Assembly (NCBI RefSeq): GCF_049532985.1
Contig: NZ_CP186693.1
Span: forward strand, 372,001-436,000
Origin: Promicromonospora sp049532985
GTDB lineage: Bacteria; Actinomycetota; Actinomycetes; Actinomycetales; Cellulomonadaceae
DNA length: 64,000 nucleotides
Direction: 5' to 3'
The first letter of the stretch is position 1; every line of letters starts with the position of its first letter. Under the pieces are notes generated by a model that was not told where the DNA came from, made no database searches, and worked only from the letters and a program-made list of their open reading frames with translations. Shown piece by piece: positions 1 to 7,082 of this stretch. Both the position numbers and the translations under genes were made by a program.

Positions 1-25
1 ACCCGCCTGGGCCGCTGGGCCTGAC

Positions 26-66
26 GGCGCCGAGACCCGGTGGCCGCACCACCGGATCTCGGCGCC
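26..66. terminator. Palindrome family B, copy 1: hairpin downstream of the OmpA-family gene
   Basis: Two 18-nt arms (26-43 and 49-66) are complementary at 17 of 18 positions around a 5-nt loop. The arm carries the core GCCGAGACC/GGTCTCGG-type sequence that recurs, in longer form, at 17494-17568. It ends 7 bases beyond the stop of the minus-strand OmpA-family gene, so a role as a terminator is likely, although there is no T tract. The gene on the other side is outside the window. Confidence 0.55.
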
Positions 67-73
67 CGGTGCG

Positions 74-961
74 TCAGCGGGTGACGACGAACTCCACGCG
101 GCGGTTCTGCTCCAGGTCCGCGAACGTTCTCGGGACCACCAGCGGGTCGGACTCGCCGTAACCCTTCGACGTCAGCCGGTCCGCGTCGACGCCCAGCTCC
201 ACGAGCCGGTCCAGCACCGCCTGCGCGCGCCGCTCGCTGAGCCGCTGGTTGTGCGCCTCGGTGCCCACCGAGTCGGTGTGCCCCTCGATGCGCACCTCGA
301 CCTCGGGGTGCTCCTCCAGCACCTCGGCGGCCTCCCGCACCACCCGGCGGCCGTCCTTGGTCAGGCGCGCGCTGTCCGTGACGAACGTGATGCTCGGGAT
401 CTCGACGAGGTCCTCCTGCGCCCGTTCCCGCTCCTTGCGGGTGGGCTCGCGGTCGGGCTCGGCGGTCTCGTCGTCCGTGCTCTCCTCGGTGCTGTCGTCC
501 GTGCTGTCGTCCGTGCTGGTCTCGTCGTCGCTCTCGTCGTCCGTGGTCTCGTCGGTGCCGTCGTCGGACGTCGCCTCGGTCGCCTCGGGTGACGCCGTCG
601 GCTCGGCCTGAGCCTCCCCGGTCTCCTCGTCCTCGCCCGCCACGTGCGCCTGCGTCGTCCCGGAGCCGGGAGGCACCAGGCCCTCCGGGCCGTACGCCGC
701 CGCCGTGCGGACGCCGGTCACGTCACCGACGATCTCGGCCGCTACCAGCGCGTCCACGGCGGTCGCGGCCGTGACCTCCGCGTCCCGGCCCGTGAGCTCG
801 ACCGCCACGTCGGAGCGCCCCGCCCCCGCGAGCGCCTCCTCGGCGCTCTCGGTCAGCGTGGCCTCGATCTGCTCGCGGAACCCCGTGTTCTGGACGCCCG
901 AGAGCGCACCGAACCCGAGGACGACCACGACGACCGGCGGCAGGACCGTCCGCAGGTTCAT
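74..961 (-). CDS. OmpA-family cell-envelope protein with acidic linker
   Basis: A 295-residue protein. It begins with a hydrophobic segment at about residues 5-22 (signal anchor), followed by a region resembling BON-type domains (about 25-95). Next comes a long Asp/Glu/Ser/Thr-rich linker (about 100-175, with repeated DDST units). A C-terminal OmpA/MotB-like domain (about 185-290) carries the hallmark IEGHTDSVG and the NQRLSERRA helix, which in the family binds peptidoglycan non-covalently. The ATG overlaps the stop of the upstream gene by 4 nt (ATGA), so the two are translationally coupled and probably act together at the envelope. The repeats encoding the linker make its length prone to variation. 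The family assignment is firm; the actual cell-wall role in a Gram-positive is inferred. Confidence 0.85.
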   Translation of the reverse strand: MNLRTVLPPVVVVVLGFGALSGVQNTGFREQIEATLTESAEEALAGAGRSDVAVELTGRDAEVTAATAVDALVAAEIVGDVTGVRTAAAYGPEGLVPPGSGTTQAHVAGEDEETGEAQAEPTASPEATEATSDDGTDETTDDESDDETSTDDSTDDSTEESTDDETAEPDREPTRKERERAQEDLVEIPSITFVTDSARLTKDGRRVVREAAEVLEEHPEVEVRIEGHTDSVGTEAHNQRLSERRAQAVLDRLVELGVDADRLTSKGYGESDPLVVPRTFADLEQNRRVEFVVTR

Positions 962-2427
962 GCCTTCGCCCCGGACTGCGTGGGCTCGGCGTCGTCCTCG
1001 GCGGCGGCCGTCGCCTTCGACCCGGCCTTCGTGGACCCGGCCTCAGCCCCGGCCCCCTCAGACCCGGCCTCCTCAGCACCAGCCTCCTCAGCCCCGGCCT
1101 CCGCCGCCGCCGTCTCGGCCTCGTCCTGGGCGAGGGCGGCGGCCTTGGCCTCGGCGCCCTCGATCTCGTCGACGTCGGCGTAGTCGACGTTCTCGTTGAA
1201 CTTGGCGCGACGTTCCTGGCCCCCGACGAGGTAGTCCTGGTACTCCTGCAGGCCGTCCTCGTCGCCGTCGACCAGGTACTGCGCCTGGTCCGCCCAGCTC
1301 GTCGCGGCAGGCGCGAACGTGATCCCGCCGGTGGCGAGGGCCTCGCGCAGCTCGGTCTCGCTCGCTCCGGCGATCTTGGCGTACGTGGTGTACCCGGCGG
1401 CCTTGAGGACCGCCTCGATCTTCGGGCCGATGCCCTCGATGCGCCGCAGATCCTGCGGCTCGGGCTCGGGCTCGGGCTCGGGTTCGGGCGAGGGCTCCGG
1501 CGTGGTCTGCTCCGCTGCCGCCTCCGCCGCCGCCGTCTCGGCCTCGTCCTGGGCGAGGGCGGCGGCCTTGGCCTCGGCGCCCTCGATCTCGTCGACGTCG
1601 GCGTAGTCGACGTCCTTGTTGAACTTGGCGCGGCGTTCCTGGCCGCCGACGAGGTAGTCCTGGTACTCCTGCAGGCCGTCCTCGTCGCCGTCGACCAGGT
1701 ACTGCGCCTGGTCCGCCCACGTGCTGGCCGACGGGGCGAACTTGATGCCCTGGCTCGCGACGGCCTCGCGCAGCTCGTCCTCGGTGGCACCCGCGATCCT
1801 CGCGTACGTCCCGTAGCCGGCGGCGGCGAGCGCGGCAGCGATCTTGGGACCGATGCCCTCGATCCGGCGCAGGTCGTCCTGCGGGGCTGCGGTCGCGGGT
1901 GCGTCCTCGGCGGCAGCCGGAGCCTCCGCGGCGGCAGCGGCGGCGGCCTCGGCAGCCTCGCGCGCCACGGCCTCGGCCGCGGCCACGACGTCGGCCCCGG
2001 CGGAGCCGTCCTCGATGTCGGCGTCCCCGGTGTCGGCGTCCCCGGCGTCGTCGCCCCCGGTCTCGCTGTTCCCGGCGCCGGGGTGGTCCGCGCCGTCCAG
2101 GCGGTTGGCGTCGTCCGCGGCGGAGGCGCCGGCGGCGCTCGTCCCGGCGTCCGGCGTCTCGTCGGTCGTCGCGGCGACCGCGAGCGCACGCACGGTCTCG
2201 GTGTCGGTCGTGCTGACCGGGCTCGCGTCGTCCGAGCCGGCTGCGTCCGGGCTGTCGGCCGCGGTGTCCGTGGCCTTCGCGGTACGCGTGGCCTCGGCCT
2301 TCTCGGCGGTGTGCTTGCCCTTGGCGCGACGGCCCCAGACGATCCAGCCGATCCAGATGCCGATCGCGAGACCGATCAGACCCGCGATGACGATGAATGC
2401 GAGCGATTGGGCGATGAACCAACCCAC
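958..2427 (-). CDS. Membrane-anchored protein with two tandem helix-hairpin-helix-like domains
   Basis: A 489-residue protein starting at GTG 2427, chosen because GGAGG lies 5 nt upstream and a membrane helix (about residues 5-27) follows at once. An Ala/Asp/Glu-rich linker leads to two copies of a roughly 120-residue module (about 184-305 and 325-445), each opening with LRRIEGIGPKI. That sequence is typical of helix-hairpin-helix/DUF4332-like folds and is followed by an aromatic segment ending in QDYLVGGQERRAKFN. The copies are also nearly identical at DNA level with a period near 423 bp, so the duplication is recent or maintained by gene conversion. An EP-repeat separates them. HHH folds usually bind DNA or other proteins, but the ligand here is unknown. 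It overlaps the OmpA-family gene by 4 nt, suggesting one functional unit. Confidence 0.8.
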   Translation of the reverse strand: MGWFIAQSLAFIVIAGLIGLAIGIWIGWIVWGRRAKGKHTAEKAEATRTAKATDTAADSPDAAGSDDASPVSTTDTETVRALAVAATTDETPDAGTSAAGASAADDANRLDGADHPGAGNSETGGDDAGDADTGDADIEDGSAGADVVAAAEAVAREAAEAAAAAAAEAPAAAEDAPATAAPQDDLRRIEGIGPKIAAALAAAGYGTYARIAGATEDELREAVASQGIKFAPSASTWADQAQYLVDGDEDGLQEYQDYLVGGQERRAKFNKDVDYADVDEIEGAEAKAAALAQDEAETAAAEAAAEQTTPEPSPEPEPEPEPEPQDLRRIEGIGPKIEAVLKAAGYTTYAKIAGASETELREALATGGITFAPAATSWADQAQYLVDGDEDGLQEYQDYLVGGQERRAKFNENVDYADVDEIEGAEAKAAALAQDEAETAAAEAGAEEAGAEEAGSEGAGAEAGSTKAGSKATAAAEDDAEPTQSGAKA

Positions 2428-2489
2428 GCGTACCTCCAGGTGACTACTGCGGTGTGTGGTGTGCGGACGACGACGCGACCCGGCGTGAC

Positions 2490-2510
2490 CGACCCAGGCG
2501 AAATGGGTCG
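2490..2510. promoter_or_regulatory. Inverted repeat in the divergent region, possible operator
   Basis: Perfect 7-nt arms CGACCCA and TGGGTCG around a 7-nt spacer, 63 nt upstream of the minus-strand GTG at 2427 and 164 nt upstream of the HIT gene. No regulator gene is adjacent, so the binding protein is unknown. Confidence 0.3.
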
Positions 2511-2568
2511 CATTGCGCCAATCTCCATCGAACGCGGCAAACTCTCCCACATCCCCTTCACTTAGGCA

Positions 2569-2594
2569 TTTCCAGCCATGTAACGGTATGGAAA
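2569..2594. promoter_or_regulatory. AT-richer inverted repeat between divergent genes
   Basis: TTTCCA and TGGAAA arms enclose a nested CCAT/ATGG pair. This is one of the few AT-rich patches in the window and lies in the 246-bp divergent region, so it may hold a promoter or operator. No match to a named site is claimed. Confidence 0.25.
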
Positions 2595-2660
2595 ATCGTG
2601 GCGACGGCTGCCGGACGGCCCGCCGGGCGCCTGCGGGCGCGGCCTCCCGGGGGCCGCCGG

Positions 2661-2666
2661 TAGCCT
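2661..2666 (+). promoter_or_regulatory. -10 element of a leaderless HIT-protein transcript
   Basis: TAGCCT ends 7 nt before the ATG at 2674 and there is no Shine-Dalgarno. This spacing places transcription start at or next to the start codon, as in many actinobacterial leaderless genes. Confidence 0.5.
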
Positions 2667-2673
2667 GCCGACT

Positions 2674-3024
2674 ATGACGAGCACCGACAGCCCCGACTGC
2701 CTCTTCTGCAAGATCGTGGCGGGGGACATCCCGGCGGACGTCGTGGCGTCGTCGGACACCGCCGTCGCCTTCCGCGACATCGCGCCCAAGGCGCCCGTGC
2801 ACGTGCTGGTGGTGCCGAGGGAGCACTACCCGGACGTGCCCGCCTTCGCGGCGTCCGACGCCGAGGGGCTGGCCGGCGTGGTCGCGCTGGCCGACGGTGT
2901 CGCGAGCGAGCTGGCCGACGGCCAGTACCGCCTGATCTTCAACACGGGACCGAAGGCCGGGCAGACGGTCTTCCACGTGCACGCCCACCTGCTGGCCGGC
3001 GGGGAGCTGCCGGGCTTCGCCTGA
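2674..3024 (+). CDS. HIT-family nucleotide hydrolase/transferase
   Basis: A 116-residue protein of the histidine-triad superfamily (HINT branch). It opens with the conserved CLFCKIVAGDIP segment and closes with the catalytic triad HVHAHLLAGG near residues 99-108, in which the middle His is the nucleophile in characterised members. HINT proteins hydrolyse nucleoside phosphoramidates and acyl-adenylates in the cytoplasm. The length is normal for the family. The ATG at 2674 lacks a Shine-Dalgarno but has a -10-like hexamer 7 nt upstream, so the mRNA is probably leaderless. It precedes the phoH operon by 118 bp, as is common in actinobacteria. The physiological substrate cannot be read from the sequence. 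Confidence 0.92.
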   Translation: MTSTDSPDCLFCKIVAGDIPADVVASSDTAVAFRDIAPKAPVHVLVVPREHYPDVPAFAASDAEGLAGVVALADGVASELADGQYRLIFNTGPKAGQTVFHVHAHLLAGGELPGFA

Positions 3025-3079
3025 CCGGCAGGTGGGGCGAAGCCTGTGGAAAGACCGTGGCGCAGCCCGGCCGGGTCGA

Positions 3080-3102
3080 TAGGATGAGGACTGTCGTCAT
3101 CC
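3080..3102 (+). promoter_or_regulatory. Possible phoH operon promoter with overlapping palindrome
   Basis: TAGGAT (3080-3085) is a reasonable -10 element, and GGATGA/TCATCC (3082-3087 and 3097-3102) is a perfect inverted repeat immediately downstream of or across the expected transcription start. It lies 41-63 nt before the phoH ATG. No convincing -35 was seen. Confidence 0.35.
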
Positions 3103-3142
3103 CTACCGCACGAAGGAGCGGATCGGCCCCGCGGGCCGGCTC

Positions 3143-4198
3143 ATGACCACTACGCCCAGCACACAGTCACAGACCCGGATCGAGCACAAGATCGTCGTCC
3201 CGGCCCACATCCCGACGGTCGCGCTCCTCGGGAGCCGGGACTCGGTGCTGCGGGCCGTCGAGGAGGGCTTCCCCGGCGTCGACGTCCACGCACGTGGCAA
3301 CGAGATAGCGGTGAACGGACCGGCGGGCGACGTCGCCCTGGTCACCCAGCTGCTCGACGAGCTGATCGAGGTCGTCGAGGCGGGCACGCAGCTCACCCCC
3401 GAGGTCGTGAAGCGCTCGGTGGCGATGCTGAGCGACGCGTCCGCGTCCCGGCCCGCCGAGGTCCTCACGTTCAACATCCTGTCCAACCGGGGCCGCACCA
3501 TCCGGCCCAAGACGGTCGGCCAGAAGGCGTACGTCGACGCCATCGACTCCAACACCATCACGTTCGGCATCGGCCCCGCGGGTACCGGCAAGACCTACCT
3601 CGCCATGGCCAAGGCCGTCCAGGCGCTGCAGGCCAAGCAGATCAACCGGATCATCCTCACGCGCCCCGCCGTCGAGGCGGGGGAGCGGCTCGGGTTCCTG
3701 CCCGGGTCCCTGTCGGAGAAGATCGACCCGTACCTGCGCCCGCTCTACGACGCGCTGCACGACATGGTCGACCCCGAGCAGGTGCCCAAGCTCATCGAGG
3801 CCGGCACCATCGAGGTGGCGCCGCTGGCCTACATGCGCGGCCGGTCGCTCAACGACTCGTTCATCGTGCTCGACGAGGCGCAGAACACCTCGACCGAGCA
3901 GATGAAGATGTTCCTGACCCGCCTGGGCTTCGGCTCCAAGATGGTGATCACCGGGGACGCCACGCAGGTCGACCTGCCGGGCGGCACCCAGTCGGGGCTG
4001 CGCGTCGTCGAGGACATCCTGCTGGGTGTGGACGACGTCGAGTTCTGCCGCCTCACGTCCTCCGACGTGGTGCGGCACCGGCTGGTCAGCGACATCATCG
4101 ACGCGTACGCGCGGTGGGACGTCGTCGCGGGCGGGCAGCGCCCCGGCCGCCAGCCGCAGGACCACCGTCCGGGGAGCAACAAGAGGCAGCGCCGGTGA
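3143..4198 (+). CDS. phoH: PhoH-like ATPase
   Basis: A 351-residue PhoH/YbeZ protein. An N-terminal KH-like RNA-binding part (about 1-120) is followed by a P-loop ATPase domain with Walker A GPAGTGKT near residue 144 and Walker B FIVLDEAQN near 235. In bacteria PhoH-like proteins work with YbeY in RNA metabolism. The stop overlaps the GTG start of ybeY by 4 nt, giving the classical phoH-ybeY-corC-era operon. The best AAGGAG is about 25 nt upstream of the ATG, so start recognition is unclear; no closer alternative start fits. Function at family level is secure. Confidence 0.93.
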   Translation: MTTTPSTQSQTRIEHKIVVPAHIPTVALLGSRDSVLRAVEEGFPGVDVHARGNEIAVNGPAGDVALVTQLLDELIEVVEAGTQLTPEVVKRSVAMLSDASASRPAEVLTFNILSNRGRTIRPKTVGQKAYVDAIDSNTITFGIGPAGTGKTYLAMAKAVQALQAKQINRIILTRPAVEAGERLGFLPGSLSEKIDPYLRPLYDALHDMVDPEQVPKLIEAGTIEVAPLAYMRGRSLNDSFIVLDEAQNTSTEQMKMFLTRLGFGSKMVITGDATQVDLPGGTQSGLRVVEDILLGVDDVEFCRLTSSDVVRHRLVSDIIDAYARWDVVAGGQRPGRQPQDHRPGSNKRQRR

Positions 4199-4647
4199 GC
4201 ATCGAGGTCAACAACGAGTCGGGGTTCGAGGTCGACGAGGCGGAGTTCGCCGCGCTCGGCCGGTTCGTGCTCGACGCCATGCGGGTGCACCCGCAGTCGG
4301 AGCTGTCGATCATCTTCGTCGACACCACCGTCATGTCCGACCTGCACGTGCAGTGGATGGACGAGCCCGGCCCCACGGACGTCCTGTCCTTCCCCATGGA
4401 CGAGCTGCGGCCCGGCCGGGACGGCGAGGTCACCCCGGCCGGCACCCTCGGCGACATCGTGCTGTGCCCCGAGGTCGCGGTCACCCAGGCCAAGGCCGCC
4501 GGCCACTCCACCACCGAGGAGCTGCTGCTCCTGACCACGCACGGCATCCTCCACCTGCTCGGCTACGACCACGCCGAGCCGGAGGAGGAGAAGGAGATGT
4601 TCACGCTCCAGCGCAAGCTTCTCCTGACCTTCCTCGCCACCCGGTGA
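4195..4647 (+). CDS. ybeY: Endoribonuclease YbeY (rRNA maturation factor)
   Basis: A 150-residue UPF0054 metalloprotein with the diagnostic zinc motif HGILHLLGYDH at about residues 115-125. YbeY acts in 16S rRNA 3'-end maturation and ribosome quality control. The GTG at 4195 overlaps the phoH TGA, so translation is coupled. The length agrees with the family, and the next gene again overlaps by 4 nt. No odd features were noted. Confidence 0.95.
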   Translation: MSIEVNNESGFEVDEAEFAALGRFVLDAMRVHPQSELSIIFVDTTVMSDLHVQWMDEPGPTDVLSFPMDELRPGRDGEVTPAGTLGDIVLCPEVAVTQAKAAGHSTTEELLLLTTHGILHLLGYDHAEPEEEKEMFTLQRKLLLTFLATR

Positions 4648-6038
4648 CCGGCGTGCTCGTCCTGCTCCTGACCGTCGTCGTGCTGGTCGGCCTCTCGCTG
4701 GCCGGCATGCTCTCGGCCGGTGAGGCCGCCCTGCTGCGCGTCACGCGCGCCTCCCTGACGGAGGCGCTGGCCGAGGCGGAGCTCGGGCCGACGCCCGACC
4801 CGGACCGCGCCGCGCGGATCCGGCGGGCCCAGGCCCTGGTGGTGGACCCGACGGCGATCGTCGCCTCCTTCGCGCTCGTGCGCGTCATGTCGGAGGTCGT
4901 GGCCATCGCGGCCGGGACGCTGCTGGTGCAGCAGGCGATCCCCGGCCAGGGGGTGCCGAACGAGCTGCCCGTCATGCTCATCGCGCTGGTGGTCGGCGCC
5001 GTCATCGGCGTGATCTTCGTGCGGGTGTCGCCGCGTGCGCTCGGCTTCCGCCGGCCGGTCGCCGTGCTGGTCGCCCTCGTGGGGCCGCTGACCGGCGTCT
5101 CCCGGGCCGTCGCATGGCTGACCCGGCTGTCGGTGCCGCGGCACGACCCGTCGCCCCCCACGGACGCCGAGCTGCGCGACATCGCCGACCGGGTGGGGGA
5201 GAGCAGCGCGTTCGAGGAGTCGGACCGGGAGCTGCTGCGCTCCGTGATCGAGCTCGGCGGCACCATCACGCGCGAGGTCATGGTGCCCCGCACCGACATG
5301 GTCACCGTCACGGCCGACACGTCGCTCGACCGGGTGCTGCGCCTGTTCCTCCGGTCCGGCTTCTCGCGGGTCCCGGTGATCGGTGAGTCGGTGGACGACG
5401 TCGTGGGCGTCGCCTACCTCAAGGACGTGGTGGCCGCGGTGCACTGGCCCGTGGGCGACGGCGGCGCCGCGCCGGAGCCGTCCCGGCGTCCCGCGGCCGA
5501 CGTCGCGCGCGACGCGGTGTTCGTGCCCGAGTCCAAGCCGATCGACGACCTGCTGCGCGAGATGCAGGCCTCGGCCAGCCACATCGCGCTCGTCGTCGAC
5601 GAGTACGGCGGCGTCGCCGGCCTGGTGACCATCGAGGACCTCCTGGAGGAGGTCGTCGGTGAGCTCACCGACGAGCACGACACCGTGCCGGTCCAGGAGG
5701 TCGAGGACCTCGGCAACGGCACGTACCGGGTGCCGGCCCGCCTGCCGGTCGACGAGCTCGGCGACCTGTTCGACCTGCGCCTGGACGACGACGACGTGGA
5801 CACCGCGGGCGGCCTGCTCGCCAAGGCGCTGGGCAAGGTGCCGCTGGCCGGGTCCTCGGCCGAGGTGGGCGGCGTGCACCTGGCCGCGGAGCGGGTCGAG
5901 GGCCGGCGCAAGCAGATCTCGACCCTCCTGGTGCACCGCACGGAACCGGTGGGCGAGCCGGACGACAGCAACGGTGGTCTCGACCAGCACGACCACCGTG
6001 ATCAGAAGCACGACCAGAAGAGAGAAGTGACCTCGTGA
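4644..6038 (+). CDS. Hemolysin C/CorC-type membrane protein with CBS domains
   Basis: A 464-residue protein. A DUF21 (CNNM-type) membrane region with about four helices (residues 1-150) is followed by a CBS pair (about 205-335, starting near REVMVPRTDMVTV). A CorC_HlyC transporter-associated domain (about 345-435) and a polar His/Asp-rich tail come last. Members are implicated in magnesium or cobalt efflux or homeostasis, with CBS domains binding adenine nucleotides. GTG 4644 overlaps the ybeY stop, and the end overlaps era by 4 nt. The ion specificity is not determinable here. Confidence 0.9.
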   Translation: MTGVLVLLLTVVVLVGLSLAGMLSAGEAALLRVTRASLTEALAEAELGPTPDPDRAARIRRAQALVVDPTAIVASFALVRVMSEVVAIAAGTLLVQQAIPGQGVPNELPVMLIALVVGAVIGVIFVRVSPRALGFRRPVAVLVALVGPLTGVSRAVAWLTRLSVPRHDPSPPTDAELRDIADRVGESSAFEESDRELLRSVIELGGTITREVMVPRTDMVTVTADTSLDRVLRLFLRSGFSRVPVIGESVDDVVGVAYLKDVVAAVHWPVGDGGAAPEPSRRPAADVARDAVFVPESKPIDDLLREMQASASHIALVVDEYGGVAGLVTIEDLLEEVVGELTDEHDTVPVQEVEDLGNGTYRVPARLPVDELGDLFDLRLDDDDVDTAGGLLAKALGKVPLAGSSAEVGGVHLAAERVEGRRKQISTLLVHRTEPVGEPDDSNGGLDQHDHRDQKHDQKREVTS

Positions 6039-7003
6039 GCGACCAGAGCCCCGCGCATCAGACCGCTGTGCACCGCAGTGGGTTCGCCTGCCTGGTGGGG
6101 CGGCCCAACGCCGGCAAGTCCACCCTGACGAACGCGCTGGTGGGGCAGAAGGTCGCGATCATGTCCGCGCGGCCGCAGACCACGCGGCACACCATCCGCG
6201 GCATCGTGCACCGCCCCGACGCGCAGCTCGTGCTCGTGGACACCCCGGGCCTGCACCGCCCGCGCACCCTGCTGGGCGAGCGGCTCAACGACCTCGTGCG
6301 CGACACGCTGTCCGAGGTGGACGTCATCGCGTTCTGCCTGCCCGCGGACCAGAAGGTGGGCCCCGGCGACCGGTACATCGCGGCACAGCTCGCCGAGCTC
6401 ATGGTGGGGCGGCGCCGGGTACCCGTCGTCGCCGTCGTCACGAAGGCCGACCTGGTGCCCCGGGCCGAGCTCATGGAGCACCTCGTCGCCGTCGACCAGC
6501 TCGCACGGTCCGTGGACCGTGAGTGGGACGACATCGTGCCCGTGTCCGCGAAGGACGGCTACCAGGTCGACGAGCTCGAGTCGGTGCTCGTCTCCCACCT
6601 GCCCGAGGGGCCCGAGCTGTACCCGGGCGGGGAGCTGACCGACGAGCCCGAGGCCGTCATGGTGGCCGAGCTCGTGCGCGAGGCCGCCCTGGAGGGCGTG
6701 CGCGACGAGCTGCCGCACTCGCTCGCGGTGGTCGTCGAGGAGATCGTGGAGCGCGAGGGCTCGGGCGACCCGGACAAGGGCCGGCCGGCGCTCCTGGACG
6801 TGCGCGTCAACCTGTTCGTCGAGCGCGACTCGCAGAAGGCCATCATCATCGGGCGCGGCGGCTCGCGGCTGCGGCAGGTGGGCACCGAGGCGCGCCAGGG
6901 TATCGAGCGGCTGCTGGGTCAGCGCGTCTACCTGGACCTGCACGTGAAGGTCGCCAAGGACTGGCAGCGCGACCCGAAACAGCTGCGACGCCTCGGGTTC
7001 TGA
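6035..7003 (+). CDS. era: GTPase Era
   Basis: A 322-residue Era. The TRAFAC GTPase domain shows G1 GRPNAGKST, G3 DTPG and G4 TKAD. The C-terminal type-II KH domain carries the GxxG loop in IIIGRGGSRLRQ. Era binds the 3' end of 16S rRNA and acts in small-subunit assembly; it closes the phoH-ybeY-corC-era operon, whose products all touch rRNA or membrane housekeeping. The GTG start at 6035 overlaps the upstream stop. In Mycobacterium the same block is followed closely by recO-uppS, whereas here 33 kb separate them. Confidence 0.96.
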   Translation: MSDQSPAHQTAVHRSGFACLVGRPNAGKSTLTNALVGQKVAIMSARPQTTRHTIRGIVHRPDAQLVLVDTPGLHRPRTLLGERLNDLVRDTLSEVDVIAFCLPADQKVGPGDRYIAAQLAELMVGRRRVPVVAVVTKADLVPRAELMEHLVAVDQLARSVDREWDDIVPVSAKDGYQVDELESVLVSHLPEGPELYPGGELTDEPEAVMVAELVREAALEGVRDELPHSLAVVVEEIVEREGSGDPDKGRPALLDVRVNLFVERDSQKAIIIGRGGSRLRQVGTEARQGIERLLGQRVYLDLHVKVAKDWQRDPKQLRRLGF

Positions 7004-7064
7004 CCTCGGCGGACACCACCGGGTGCCCGGATATCGCAGCCACGATTACGGGCAATACGGACAC

Positions 7065-7081
7065 TGTGCTGAGATAGCACA
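7065..7081. promoter_or_regulatory. Inverted repeat immediately before the P450 start
   Basis: TGTGCT and AGCACA, perfect 6-nt arms with a 5-nt spacer, end 1 nt before the ATG at 7083. A repressor bound here would block both initiation of a short-leader transcript and ribosome access. The cognate regulator is not adjacent. Confidence 0.3.
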
Positions 7082-7082
7082 C

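Noticed and set aside
958..1900. Internal repeat as an assembly artefact
   Set aside because: The two copies differ at scattered positions and are joined by distinct linkers, so they are real divergent copies.
2428..2988. N-terminal extension of the 958-2427 protein to an upstream in-frame start near 2988
   Set aside because: The extension runs through the divergent promoter region and antisense to the HIT gene; the GTG at 2427 has GGAGG at ideal spacing directly before a membrane helix.
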